DNA of 43,081 bases from CAVRXT01 sp049644285. GTDB taxonomy: Bacteria; Acidobacteriota; Terriglobia; Acidiferrales; UBA7541. This document shows positions 23,062 through 32,455 of the stretch, piece by piece (the stretch's first letter is position 1; every line of letters starts with the position of its first letter). The stretch spans positions 1 through 43,081 of the forward strand of contig JBARRP010000161.1 of NCBI GenBank assembly GCA_049644285.1, read 5' to 3'. The translations under genes were made by a program, and so were the position numbers. Under the pieces are notes generated by a model. The model had not been told where the DNA came from and did no database searches. It saw only the letters and a list, made by a program, of their open reading frames with translations.

Positions 23062-24089
23062 AGCGACACGGAAACTTACGCCTTGCGGTGGCGGTGTTGG
23101 TAGGCTTTCATGTGGCAGCGCTCTTCGCAGGTTTTTTTGCTCCCTACGGCTACGCAACGCAAGACCGCGAGATGCCGTTCGCTTCTCCCACTCGAATTCA
23201 CTTCTTGGGTCGTGCGCAAAGTCTGCGCTCTCGTCCGTTTGTCTACCTTCGCACGGAGCGTCCCGGGGAGCTCGAAGTCTATGAAGAGGATCCGAGCCAC
23301 GCATATCCAGTTCGCTTTTTCGTCATCGGGGCGCGATACAAGATCGCCGGTCTAATCCCATCACAAAGGCACCTCTTCGGTGTTGACGCGCCAGCGCGAA
23401 TCTTCCTCTTCGGCACTGACGATTTTGGGCGGGATCAATTCTCTCGCTTCCTCTATGGCGGTCAAATCTCCCTTTTCGCCGGGACGTTAGGCGCCGGGAT
23501 CTGCCTCATATTGGGCACTGCGTTGGGCACACTCTCCGGATTTTACGGACGGTGGCTCGATGCAGTGGTAATGCGCGGCGCCGAGCTGTTCATGGCGCTG
23601 CCGTGGCTTTACCTGCTTTTGGCGGTCCGAGCGATCCTGCCGCTGCGCATCAGCACCGCCGAAACCTTTCTTCTGCTCGTCTCGGTTATCGGCTTGGTCG
23701 GATGGGCGAGGCCGGCCCGATTGCTTCGCGGCGTCGTGCTCAGCGCGAAGGAGCGCAACTATGTTCTTGCCGCACGGGCCTTGGGAGCGACGAATCTCTA
23801 CATCCTGAGGCGCCACGTCCTGCCACAAGCCTATGGAGTCATACTGACCCAGGCCGCTCTCCTGGTCCCTCAATTCATTTTGGCTGAGGTCACCCTATCG
23901 TTCATGGGCCTTGGCGTCGGAGAACCGATTCCGAGCTGGGGCGCGCTGCTTGCCAACCTGGTGCGCTACGACGTTCTCGCCTCGCGCTGGTGGATGTTCT
24001 TGCCGGCGCTCGTCCTAGTCCCGTTATTCTTTAGCTACCACGTTTTGGCGAACGCTCTTCAGGAACGGCTAAGGCTAGTTAACATGTAA
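23058..24089 (+). CDS. Oligopeptide-type ABC transporter permease (DppC-like)
   Basis: 343 residues, the DppC/OppC-type partner. After the first helix there is a long periplasmic insertion (about 25-125: HFLGRAQSLRSRPFVYL, EVYEEDPSHAYPV) before the family motif HLFGVDAPARIFLFGTDDFGRDQFSRFLYG. The EAA loop is near 235-255 (NYVLAARALGATNLYILRRHVLPQA). The insertion is longer than in classical OppC. It completes a four-gene D-F-B-C cassette with overlapping genes, but no periplasmic substrate-binding protein gene is present here. Confidence 0.92.
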   Translation: MKRHGNLRLAVAVLVGFHVAALFAGFFAPYGYATQDREMPFASPTRIHFLGRAQSLRSRPFVYLRTERPGELEVYEEDPSHAYPVRFFVIGARYKIAGLIPSQRHLFGVDAPARIFLFGTDDFGRDQFSRFLYGGQISLFAGTLGAGICLILGTALGTLSGFYGRWLDAVVMRGAELFMALPWLYLLLAVRAILPLRISTAETFLLLVSVIGLVGWARPARLLRGVVLSAKERNYVLAARALGATNLYILRRHVLPQAYGVILTQAALLVPQFILAEVTLSFMGLGVGEPIPSWGALLANLVRYDVLASRWWMFLPALVLVPLFFSYHVLANALQERLRLVNM

Positions 24090-24316
24090 CAGGGCAATTC
24101 GTTTGACTAGGCAATCAAACAGGACGAGCCCCTCGACGCTCCGGATTCTATTGAAACTTCTTGCGTTGTGGTGCACGTGCCCGCAACGGCGTCTGGCAGC
24201 GCCGCTTATTCTTTCGTTTAACCCGCTCACCCCATTGGACTTTCGGCCAGCCATTCCAGAGTCGTGCGCCCGTGGAACGTGGAAGGGTTCTTTTTTCTGC
24301 CGCAGGGAGGCTCCGA

Positions 24317-24913
24317 ATGCCCATAACTCAAGCTAAACCTGCGGCTCGATTCCACGATGCGCGGGCAGATGAACGCCTCGTGCGCGAGTGCTTAGAGGGC
24401 AATCAACAGGCCTGGTCCGAATTGATCGATAAATACAAGAACCTGATCTACTCAATTCCGATCAAGTACGGCTTTTCACAAGACGATGCTTCTGACATCT
24501 TTCAGGAAGTCTGTTTGGGGCTTCTTTCGGAATTGGCTACTGTGCGGGAACCCCGGGCTCTGGCCAAATGGTTGATCCAGGTCACCTCACACAAGTGCTA
24601 TCACTGGAAGCGCCGGAATCAGAGGCAGGTCAGTCTTGACGCGGAAGAGCAGAGTCTGCCTGACCTAGAGGTGTCCCCGGAGGTTGTGGAGCTTCTGCAC
24701 CAGGCGGAACAGGAACAGAGGCTTCGTGAGGCATTGACGGGTTTGCGGACGCGCTGCCGCCAGCTCATCGAGATGCTGTTCTTCGAGGATCCGCGCCGTC
24801 CTTATCGGGAAGTCGCTGAGAGTCTGGGAATTGCAGTCGGATCGATCGGGTTCCTGCGCCAACGTTGCCTTGGACGGTTGCGCAAGCAGTTAGATGAGAT
24901 GGGCTTCGCGTGA
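24317..24913 (+). CDS. ECF-type RNA polymerase sigma factor
   Basis: 198 residues. Region sigma-2 (about 21-101) contains the -10 recognition helix segment DDASDIFQEVCLGLLSEL and the basic CYHWKRRNQRQ; region sigma-4 (about 135-192) has the helix-turn-helix YREVAESLGIAVGSIGFLRQRCLGRLRK. The start ATG 24317 has a GGGAGG ribosome binding site; the frame is open 156 bases further upstream but reads as spurious sequence. It directs RNA polymerase to a small regulon. The adjacent gene at 25066 carries a possible zinc anti-sigma motif and may be its regulator (inference). Confidence 0.9.
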   Translation: MPITQAKPAARFHDARADERLVRECLEGNQQAWSELIDKYKNLIYSIPIKYGFSQDDASDIFQEVCLGLLSELATVREPRALAKWLIQVTSHKCYHWKRRNQRQVSLDAEEQSLPDLEVSPEVVELLHQAEQEQRLREALTGLRTRCRQLIEMLFFEDPRRPYREVAESLGIAVGSIGFLRQRCLGRLRKQLDEMGFA

Positions 24914-25065
24914 TACGTTGGACCGAGGATTCGAGGGGACTCGATGCCTAGGATCGGAGAAAGTTTTTGGTTCCCTATATTTTTCGGCTTCTCTCTTACC
25001 CTTCATACTTGAACAGCAAGGATGGCCCTGAACGCGGCACGTAAGTTCATGTTGGGAGAGGGATT

Positions 25066-25701
25066 ATGAAGCATTTCAAGTCTCAGGATTGGGTCGATTT
25101 CGCTCGCAGCAGCGTTTCGGAAGAGCAAAGGAACGCCATGCAGGGCCACTTAGATGACGGCTGCGAGAAATGCGCAAAGGAATTTCAAGTGTGGAAAGGG
25201 TTTGCCGAATTCGCCGGTCGCGAAGCCGCTTACGAGCCGCCTGAGGGCATCGTGCGGATCGTCAAGGCTGCTCTCCCTTCAGAGCGGCCACAAGAGTCTG
25301 GGTCCCGGATCACAGAGGTTGCTCAGATAGTCTTCGACAGCCTTCGCCAGCCGCAACTGGCGGGGGTTCGCTCGACCCACGCCGCCCCACGCCAGTTGCT
25401 TTACCGGGCGGGCGCGATCCTGATTGACATGCGTTTGGAGGCCCAGTCGGGGTCCGACAAAGTCTCCCTGATCGGGCAAGTGCTGGATTCCAGAGAAAGC
25501 GGAAAAGGGCTGGGCGAAGTGCTCGTGCACCTCCTCAGCGGCCGGAACGAGCTCGCCTTGACTCGGACGAATCCCCTCGGTGAGTTTCGTCTCGAATGCG
25601 GGAGCGGCAGAGATCTTCAGATTTCCCTCGAGGTTAGTAAGAGGAAAGACGTCTTCATTCCCTTGGATGAATCGATCTGGCGGGTCCCCTTCGCCAGATA
25701 A
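25066..25701 (+). CDS. Putative soluble zinc-type anti-sigma-like protein
   Basis: 211 residues. The N-terminus carries H28, C33 and C36 (MQGHLDDGCEKCAKEF), close to the HxxxCxxC motif of zinc-binding anti-sigma factors but with one extra residue between His and the first Cys. A short amphipathic region (EPPEGIVRIVKAALP) follows, then a beta-rich C-terminal domain (about 120-205). No transmembrane segment is present, so if it is an anti-sigma factor it is soluble. It lies 152 bases downstream of the ECF sigma gene, and the ATG is preceded by a purine-rich site (GGGAGAGGG). The pairing with the sigma factor is inferred. Confidence 0.6.
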   Translation: MKHFKSQDWVDFARSSVSEEQRNAMQGHLDDGCEKCAKEFQVWKGFAEFAGREAAYEPPEGIVRIVKAALPSERPQESGSRITEVAQIVFDSLRQPQLAGVRSTHAAPRQLLYRAGAILIDMRLEAQSGSDKVSLIGQVLDSRESGKGLGEVLVHLLSGRNELALTRTNPLGEFRLECGSGRDLQISLEVSKRKDVFIPLDESIWRVPFAR

Positions 25702-25992
25702 GCTTCAAACAGTGTCCCAGGCCTGCCGCCGTGCCAAGTAAGTAGGGTCCTGATTCGCGGGTCTTGGATAACGCACTCTCCCCACTCTGCGAAGCTAACT
25801 TCCATCCGTTTCATGCCGCGTATGTTCGAGGCCCAGCACGCTGCGGCCACCCGACGACATATTGAGAATGCAATCAGTTAAAAAAAAATATAGCACCCCA
25901 ATCAAACCGGCGGGGAAACAACTCTTATTCGCAGAGCCAATAAAACTGCGCGAGAAGGGAGAACGGTCTTGTCACTTAGGGGGAGGAGTACA

Positions 25993-26349
25993 GTGCGTTC
26001 ACTATTGTTGATGTCGCTGCTTCTGATTGCGCCGCCTATACAAGCCAAAGGCCGTCGCTCGTATGAAAGAGCCAAATTACTTTCGATGGATTCGGTTTCC
26101 TGCGGCTATGCGGAAAAACAAGCCAAGAGCGTGGCCGGAGAAATCCTTGGAACGGACTCCGCTCAAAAGAAGAGGCACGAAGTTCTCTGCCAGGAGTACG
26201 TCCTCCAGGCTGAGCATATTCAGTATCGCATTCGGCCGCGCGACGAGAAGCAAACCGCTCTTCTACCGCTTGGTGAAGTGGCCGAGTTTCGCATCAATCG
26301 GGACAAGCTCGTGCTGCGCGTTCCGGAAGGCGACGACAAAGAACGCTAA
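25993..26349 (+). CDS. Exported small hypothetical protein
   Basis: 118 residues with a signal peptide (RSLLLMSLLLIAPPIQAKG, cleavage near 18). The GTG start at 25993 is chosen because GGGAGGAG lies about six bases upstream; a TTG at 25969 is in frame but poorer. The mature part has two cysteines in SCGYAEKQAKS and VLCQEY, probably a disulfide, and a beta-rich C-terminus (YRIRPRDEKQTALLPLGEVAEF). It looks like a small periplasmic protein. No family is recognised. Confidence 0.6.
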   Translation: MRSLLLMSLLLIAPPIQAKGRRSYERAKLLSMDSVSCGYAEKQAKSVAGEILGTDSAQKKRHEVLCQEYVLQAEHIQYRIRPRDEKQTALLPLGEVAEFRINRDKLVLRVPEGDDKER

Positions 26350-26493
26350 TACACGGTCGTTTCGATGACGCAGCATAACGACGATTCGAAGGCTGTAGCG
26401 AGCGCGAAGGCAGCGAACTGAACGGATTACGACCCTAACCTTTGGCATGGGTCGTGTCGATTTCATGTAAGGGCACTGAGGAGGGAAATTACC

Positions 26494-28443
26494 ATGAGGA
26501 CGACCCCGGGCGTTTTCATATTAGTTGCGCTAATCATTGTTCTTAGCGGGTGCGCCGGCGTCACGACCTCGACGCCGGCGATAACGGTGACGCTTTCGCC
26601 CTCCTCGGCGACGGTGCCGATGAGTCAAACGCAACAGTTCACCGCCACCGTGAAAGGTAGCTCCGATACTGCCGTCACGTGGGAAGTAAATGGAACGGCG
26701 GGCGGTAACTCCGCGGTGGGCACAATTTCCTCCTCCGGTCTTTTCACTGCTCCTCATGCGATGCCCAATCCTCCCAAGGTCTCCGTCACCGCAGTTTCAA
26801 AAGCGAATCCATCGGTATCAGCCTCAGCCACGATCACAGTTACGTCCAAGAGTCCATTGCTGACGATCACCGTGAGTGTCACACCTCTGAGCGGAACTGT
26901 TGCGGCGGGCGCCACTCAGCAGTTCACCGCCACCGTCACCGGCACCACGAACAGCGCGGTTAGGTGGCAGGTTGACGGTGCTGCTGGCGGTAATGCCACG
27001 GTCGGCGCGATCTCGTCCGGCGGTCTTTACACCGCACCGGTGACTCCTCCGGCGGGTGGCTCGGTAGTGGTGACCGCCATCGCGGCGGCAGACGCTACCG
27101 CGTCCGGCTCCGCCAACATGCAGATCGTCTTCTCCAACGCAAGTCTGAAGGGCGGCTATGCCTTTTCGAGCGAGGCAGTGTGGACTTCGGTGCGCACCGT
27201 CGGCAGCTTCCAGGCCGATGGAAAGGGAGGTATCAGCCAAGGCAGCGAAGACACTGTCGGCAGCACCAGCTTTACGACCGTGACGTTCACTGGGACCTAC
27301 ACCATTGGGGCGGACGGTCGTGGCACAGCTACCTTCGACAGTGCGGGCGGCACCGCAACCTTCAAGCTGGTGGTGCTCCCTCCGAGTTCCGTGTTCCTCG
27401 TCGAGGTTGACACTTCCAGCGATCTAACGGCGCTGGCCGTCCGTCAAGACCCGACAGCGTTCAGCACTTCGGCTCTGAGCGGCAACTATGTCTTTCTGTT
27501 GAATTCCGGATTATCTGGCGCTGCCGGACGCATAACCGCCGATGGCCAGGGGAATCTCATCGGAGTTGAGGATGTGAATTCCTTCGGCACGGTTAGCAAC
27601 AATCTGGCCCTTACCGGTGCTTACTCGGTGGCGGCGAGCGGACGAGGAACCGGCACATTGACGAGCTCGTCCGGGACCACCAATCTTGTCTTCTATGTAG
27701 TTTCCTCCGGCCAAGTGCTGATACTCGACGACGGGCCGGAAGTCGGCTCGGCCCTCAAGCAAACTCTGCAACTGTTTTCGAATGCTTCGCTCTCCGGAAA
27801 TTATGCGTTCTTGGAGCAGGGCGTGGCCAACGGCCAGTCCCTGGTTGTTGGGGGAATTCTCAAGGCGGACGGCGCCGGCAACCTTACCGCGGTCGACGAT
27901 CAGAATGTGGGCGGAACGGTCACGCAGAATACATCTGTGGCCGGTTCTTACTCGATCGCGTCGAATGGACGCGGCACCGCAACTCTGTCGTTGGTCAGCG
28001 GAACTCTGAACCAAGTTTTCTATCTCGTGGATTCCACGACGGTGATGGCTATGGACACCGATTCTACGAGGATGAGCGGAGGGCGCGCCAGCTTGCAACA
28101 AGGAAATTCCTTTGCTCTTGCTTCTCTCAAGGGGAGCTTGGGATTCGGGCTGGTGGGATTCGAGCTGAGCGGCGGGGACCTCAACCTGGTCGGCCAACTG
28201 AGCGTGGACGGAGCGGGGAAGATCGTCGGAACTGAAGACCAGTTCGTTAACAACGCTGCCAACCCCAGCAGTTCACTGGCGGGCAGCTATGCGGTCGGTG
28301 CGAATGGTCGCGGAACCGGCCAGGTGATCTCCGCAAACGGCACGACGAATTTTCTCTTTTATCTCACTTCCCCCGGCACTGCATTGGTGATGGGAGCCGA
28401 CTCAACCGCGGTGAATGTTGGCTTGATCGGCCAGCAGTTCTGA
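26494..28443 (+). CDS. Repeat lipoprotein with two Ig-like domains
   Basis: 649 residues. Lipobox LSGC with lipidated C20. Two Ig-like (Big_2-type) domains of about 90 residues follow (about 30-117 and 123-210), both carrying TVxxxQTQQFTATV-like strands and a GLFTAP/GLYTAP turn. After these, four tandem repeats of about 105 residues share LSGNYAF, a G-DGxGN/ADG turn, an EDxNxxGT element, GxYSVAxxGRGT and an FYxV strand ending near xxMDxDST. The ribosome binding site is GGAGGG. The layout suggests a surface-displayed beta-structured adhesin or polymer-binding protein (inference). The repeats span about 27130-28440. Confidence 0.82.
   Translation: MRTTPGVFILVALIIVLSGCAGVTTSTPAITVTLSPSSATVPMSQTQQFTATVKGSSDTAVTWEVNGTAGGNSAVGTISSSGLFTAPHAMPNPPKVSVTAVSKANPSVSASATITVTSKSPLLTITVSVTPLSGTVAAGATQQFTATVTGTTNSAVRWQVDGAAGGNATVGAISSGGLYTAPVTPPAGGSVVVTAIAAADATASGSANMQIVFSNASLKGGYAFSSEAVWTSVRTVGSFQADGKGGISQGSEDTVGSTSFTTVTFTGTYTIGADGRGTATFDSAGGTATFKLVVLPPSSVFLVEVDTSSDLTALAVRQDPTAFSTSALSGNYVFLLNSGLSGAAGRITADGQGNLIGVEDVNSFGTVSNNLALTGAYSVAASGRGTGTLTSSSGTTNLVFYVVSSGQVLILDDGPEVGSALKQTLQLFSNASLSGNYAFLEQGVANGQSLVVGGILKADGAGNLTAVDDQNVGGTVTQNTSVAGSYSIASNGRGTATLSLVSGTLNQVFYLVDSTTVMAMDTDSTRMSGGRASLQQGNSFALASLKGSLGFGLVGFELSGGDLNLVGQLSVDGAGKIVGTEDQFVNNAANPSSSLAGSYAVGANGRGTGQVISANGTTNFLFYLTSPGTALVMGADSTAVNVGLIGQQF
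27130..28440 (+). repeat. Four tandem protein repeats (~105 codons each)
   Basis: In-gene repeats: about 27130-27450, 27463-27765, 27775-28076 and 28111-28440. Units share the elements given in the lipoprotein entry; the repeats are diverged at the DNA level but clearly related at the protein level. Confidence 0.75.
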
Positions 28444-28553
28444 GCCTCGCCGCCGAGTATCGGACGGCTGCGAAGATCAGCAAGACGGATCAGTTTTCTG
28501 CGGAACGATGTAGCGAGCAAATTCGTGTGTTGCAGCGCCCTGCAGTTATTCTT

Positions 28554-29774
28554 TCAACGATTGCTACGGCTTTGCGACGGGCGTTCCCGGGCCGGGGTTA
28601 GCCACCTCTGTGCCGCTGGCTTCGGTAGCATCATCGGGAGGCGGACGTGGGACCCTTGAGAAGGGGAGTCCTCGACAGTTGGGCGGGCCTCTCTTGTTCC
28701 CGTCTTGGAGAAGATCCTCGCGGTTAGTAGCAGGCCTGACAGCGTTGCTCCCACCAGTGCGATTTGCTGCCACCCGTTCACTCTTGAGGCATCGCCCATA
28801 ATCGCGAGTCCCAGGAAGCAAAAGAGCAGGTGAGCGCAGAAGACCTGAAGCGAGGCTTGGCCCAGCATCACCAGAACTCGGATCGCCAATGGCTTCACAA
28901 CCGTCTGAAACCGGACGAGCAGCGCCGCAATCGCTGCGAAATCGAATAGCCGAACCACCCCCAAATGCCACTTATCGAACAAGCATTCAAAGGTTCCGAA
29001 CGCGAAACTGCGTAGCACGGTACAGCGCAGTACAAGAAGCGCTGAAGCCACAAGCATGGCAGGAATCGCCATCCGCCTCGCCAAGTTCTCTATGGGCAAA
29101 TCATCTTTCGCCCAGCGCACGCCGCACCACAGGCCTAGTACCCACAGGAACTGCCATGCCCACAGGTCGAACGCGCCCATCTCGTTGAGGGGAATGCGCA
29201 GGCCGAAGGCGCGGGTCATGAAGTCGTACGCTACCTGTCGGATCCCGATTTGCGCCAGCAGCCAGAGCGTGAAGCCTCCTCCCAGGATAAACCTCCAGCC
29301 AATCCGGGTTGCCACAGTTAGCGCGACTGGCGCAAGCAGCAGGAAAATGATGTAAATCGGTAGGATGTCGAGCAGGGGAGGCCTGTAAGTCAGGAGCGCG
29401 CCATCGATGATGGCTCGTTTGGGACCCGCCGCAAAGTAAAAGTCCAGCAAGTTATGCAATCCCGGCCGATTGCCATGTACAGCGATTTGGGCTGCCACTA
29501 CAAAGGCAAAAAAAAGCAGTAGCGTGTGATAGCCGTAGAGGCGCAGCGTTCGCATCCATAACCTACGGCGCATTGTGCCGTAGCCATCGCGTTCGGCCAG
29601 TCGGAAGTAGATACTGCCGGTAAATAATGCTGCCAGGAAGATGAAGCCCTCGGAGGCCGAGACGAACCCGAAAGGTTGATTGACAAACGTGCTGATGACC
29701 GTGGGCAGATGCGCTAGCGTCATCCACACCAGCATCAGGCCGCGCAGAGCGTCGAGTTCGAGACGGCGTCGCAT
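28554..29774 (-). CDS. opgC: OpgC-type glucan acyltransferase-like membrane protein
   Basis: 406 residues with about ten transmembrane helices, matching the OpgC family. OpgC (MdoC) succinylates osmoregulated periplasmic glucans, and a related protein modifies cyclic beta-1,2-glucan in rhizobia. The N-terminal RRRLELDALRGLMLVWMTLAHLP carries D8, R11 and H22, the conserved acyltransferase-3-like motif, followed by QPFGFVSASEGFIFLAALFTG. The cytoplasmic C-terminal tail is polar and unstructured (KPAAQRWLTPARERPSQ). It faces away from the ABC exporter and glucan synthase genes 0.8-2.7 kb to the right, which gives the context for a glucan-decorating role. The ATG start is unambiguous. Confidence 0.85.
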   Translation of the reverse strand: MRRRLELDALRGLMLVWMTLAHLPTVISTFVNQPFGFVSASEGFIFLAALFTGSIYFRLAERDGYGTMRRRLWMRTLRLYGYHTLLLFFAFVVAAQIAVHGNRPGLHNLLDFYFAAGPKRAIIDGALLTYRPPLLDILPIYIIFLLLAPVALTVATRIGWRFILGGGFTLWLLAQIGIRQVAYDFMTRAFGLRIPLNEMGAFDLWAWQFLWVLGLWCGVRWAKDDLPIENLARRMAIPAMLVASALLVLRCTVLRSFAFGTFECLFDKWHLGVVRLFDFAAIAALLVRFQTVVKPLAIRVLVMLGQASLQVFCAHLLFCFLGLAIMGDASRVNGWQQIALVGATLSGLLLTARIFSKTGTREARPTVEDSPSQGSHVRLPMMLPKPAAQRWLTPARERPSQSRSNR

Positions 29775-30598
29775 AACACGTCTGCTCTTAGATGAACTGA
29801 AGGCCGCAAGAAGTTGCGGCGCGTCGAAGCGATGGCTTTGTAGCCGCCCGCAGTGCCCTCGCCGCCTGACCCTTGAGTTGTTTCGCCAACGATTTCCTCC
29901 TGGGCTCCATGCCGTGGCTGCATTTCGGACGCCACTATGCGCAGTGAAGCAGAAGATACAGCTCCAAAATCAAGCATCTGAGGTTTTCAGCCGATTGACG
30001 AAACAGATCTTAGGTCGATTGACTGCAACGCGCGACCGAACCCTTAAATATTCTGTCGTCAACCAGCTGGCGTTTGTACTCTTTGAAGAGATGCGGCGAG
30101 TAGAACTTGCTAAGAGAGTGAAAAAAAGGCACATACATGCGAACACGGGCGAACCATAAGTTGCGTGATTAAAGGAATTTACGATCACTTTTGCGTGGCA
30201 AGCCACGTGCAGCGCTAGTTCTGGGGTAGGTGCTAAAGCAGGGGGGACGCAGGTGAAAGAGCGGTTCTTACGGTCGAGCGGCGATCGCATCACGCCAGTG
30301 AGAGCCTGCGGCATGATTTCCTTGAGTTTCTTCCATATCCTCTCGATCGGTTTTGTACCTGGGAACGCCGCACCGATTTGCGCGTGGACCCGCAACCAAC
30401 TTGTCTTCAACAGGTCCCACGGAGCGCGTTAACTCTCTGGAGCGCCGTGAACTGTTGATCCATGCTCTCCTGCATTTGCTTGAGCAAGGTAACTGATCGA
30501 GTTACGAGTGTGCGCCAAACCGGCAAACCACGGTCAGTTCGACGAAAGCAGGTAGTGGGAGCGAAGTTATACACTAGAAGGAACGGAGTTCTAGAACC
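29775..30598. other. Divergent intergenic region, possible transposase remnant
   Basis: 824 bases between opgC (minus) and the ABC exporter (plus). On the minus strand a frame around 30330-30410 has GAAFPGTKPIERIWKKLKEI, reminiscent of the ending of IS630-type transposases (PIERxWxxLK), but the rest is not recognisable. A hairpin that contains the exporter's ribosome binding site lies at 30574-30594. No supported gene. Confidence 0.35.
30574..30594 (+). promoter_or_regulatory. Hairpin with ribosome binding site in the loop
   Basis: The inverted arms CTAGAA (30574-30579) and TTCTAG (30589-30594) enclose the nine-base loop GGAACGGAG, which contains the exporter's GGAG ribosome binding site. 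The start codon is four bases downstream. A possible translational control element. Confidence 0.3.
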
Positions 30599-32434
30599 AT
30601 GACCGTACCGACCGGCGAAACCCAGCAATCGCCTAGGCCCAATTGGCGGGAACGCCTCCAAGCGCTGAACAACTTTCCCCCGCTAATCAGGATGGTCTGG
30701 AATGCTGCGCCGAAGATTGTGGTTTCCGGTCTGGTCTTCCGGCTCATAACTGCCCTCATCCCGCTCGGGATGTTGGCAGTCACGAAATATATTATTGATG
30801 CGATCGTCGCTTTCACCTCTCACCAGAAAGCCCTTCCCGGATTTTTTTGGTGGTTGGTCGTTCTCGAATTCGCTCTGGCATGCCTGGGAACCATTCTGAC
30901 TCGCCTGATCGACTTCTGCGACGCTGTGCTCGCCGACAAATACACCCGCTATATCAGCACAAGGATCATGGAGCACGCCTCGCGCCTCGACCTGACTTCT
31001 TACGAGGATCCGGTCTTTTACGACAAGTTGGAACGCGCCAGGGTGCAAGGCACAGACCGCCTGGTCATGATTCAGGCGACCGGCCGGCTGATACAACAAT
31101 TCATCACAACCGTCAGCCTCGCCAGCGGCATCTTCCTATTCTCTCCCTGGCTTCTTATTGCCTTAATCGTTTGCGTGGTGCCAGCGTTTCTCGGCGAGAC
31201 TCACTTCGCTTTCCTCACCTATTCGTTGAACTTCCAGCAGACTCCGGCGCGCCGTGAGATGGACTACCTGCGGGTCCTGGGCGGGAGCAAGGAGAGCGCC
31301 AAGGAGTTAAAGCTCTTCGGGCTGGCTTCTTTCCTCGTCGAGCGATACTCCAGGCTTTCCGGTGAACTTCATCGACAGACCGTCCGGTTGGCCAAGCGCA
31401 AGCTCCTCGGCGGATCATTTTTGACCCTTCTCGGGACGGCTGGCTACTACGGAACCTATGCCTACGTGATCTACGAGACCGTCGTGGGAGGGTTGAGCAT
31501 CGGAACCATGACCTTCCTGGCGGGCGCGATCGCCGGTGCCAGCACGAACATCCAGGCGCTCTTTTCGACTTTCTCTGGCATAGCCGACCAAGCCCTTTTT
31601 ATGGCGGACTTGCTGGAGTTCTTTGGCGTTCAACCGAAGGTCTGTTCAAAACCTGGCGCGCTGCCCGCTCCACGGCCGATTCACCAGGGATTCGAATTCA
31701 AGAACGTCTCCTTCTCGTACCCCGGAAATCCCAGGCTCGTTCTAAACAACATCAATTTCCGGCTGGAGCCTTCGGAGCGGATCGCTCTCGTGGGAGAAAA
31801 CGGTGAAGGAAAGACGACCATCGTAAAGCTTCTCACGAGATTGTACGACGTCACTTCTGGCCAGATTCTCCTCGACGGTGTGGACCTTCGCGAATACCAG
31901 CTCGAGGATCTATGGAAGGAGATCGGAGTCATCTTCCAGGATTTCATGCGTTATGAGATGAGTGCCTCCGAAAACATCGCGGTCGGCCGAATCGAGGACC
32001 GCAACAATCCGTTTCGGATCCGCGCCGCTGCTCTCAAGAGCCTCGCCGAACAGGTGATCCGCGGACTGCCGAGAGGTTATCAACAGATTCTTGGCTGTCG
32101 ATTCGAAGGAGGAGTCGATCTCTCCGGCGGCGAGTGGCAAAAGATGGCGCTCGCGCGTGCCTATTTGCGCGATGCGCAGTTGCTGATCCTGGACGAACCG
32201 ACGGCCTCGTTGGATGCGCGGTCTGAGCACGAGGTGTTCCTGCGCTTTGCCGAGCTGACACGGGGCAAGATGTCGCTCTTGATTTCGCATCGGTTTTCAA
32301 CGGTGCGAATGGCAGATCGCATCCTCGTTCTCGAAAACGGAAAGATTGCCGAGCAGGGCCGGCATGACCAGCTTCTGAAACAAGGGGGGCGCTATGCGGA
32401 GATGTTTGAGCTGCAGGCGACCAATTATCGATAA
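30599..32434 (+). CDS. ABC-type exporter (NdvA/ChvA-like)
   Basis: 611 residues: an N-terminal transmembrane domain (about 40-330, six helices) fused to an ATPase. Walker A GENGEGKTT near 397, Q-loop in IGVIFQDFMRYE, signature LSGGEWQK near 508, Walker B LLILDEPTAS near 528 and H-loop LLISHRFST near 560. The ATPase order and TMD fusion are those of half-transporters. In Rhizobium and Agrobacterium, NdvA/ChvA-type exporters move cyclic beta-1,2-glucan to the periplasm. The glucan synthase gene starts 21 bases downstream, which supports that role here. Export substrate inferred from context. Confidence 0.82.
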   Translation: MTVPTGETQQSPRPNWRERLQALNNFPPLIRMVWNAAPKIVVSGLVFRLITALIPLGMLAVTKYIIDAIVAFTSHQKALPGFFWWLVVLEFALACLGTILTRLIDFCDAVLADKYTRYISTRIMEHASRLDLTSYEDPVFYDKLERARVQGTDRLVMIQATGRLIQQFITTVSLASGIFLFSPWLLIALIVCVVPAFLGETHFAFLTYSLNFQQTPARREMDYLRVLGGSKESAKELKLFGLASFLVERYSRLSGELHRQTVRLAKRKLLGGSFLTLLGTAGYYGTYAYVIYETVVGGLSIGTMTFLAGAIAGASTNIQALFSTFSGIADQALFMADLLEFFGVQPKVCSKPGALPAPRPIHQGFEFKNVSFSYPGNPRLVLNNINFRLEPSERIALVGENGEGKTTIVKLLTRLYDVTSGQILLDGVDLREYQLEDLWKEIGVIFQDFMRYEMSASENIAVGRIEDRNNPFRIRAAALKSLAEQVIRGLPRGYQQILGCRFEGGVDLSGGEWQKMALARAYLRDAQLLILDEPTASLDARSEHEVFLRFAELTRGKMSLLISHRFSTVRMADRILVLENGKIAEQGRHDQLLKQGGRYAEMFELQATNYR

Positions 32435-32455
32435 GAACATGAGGGAATCCCGCTG

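Noticed and set aside
29680..30410. Frames between opgC and the exporter
   Set aside because: They overlap each other on both strands, lack ribosome binding sites and match at most a very short IS630-like phrase.
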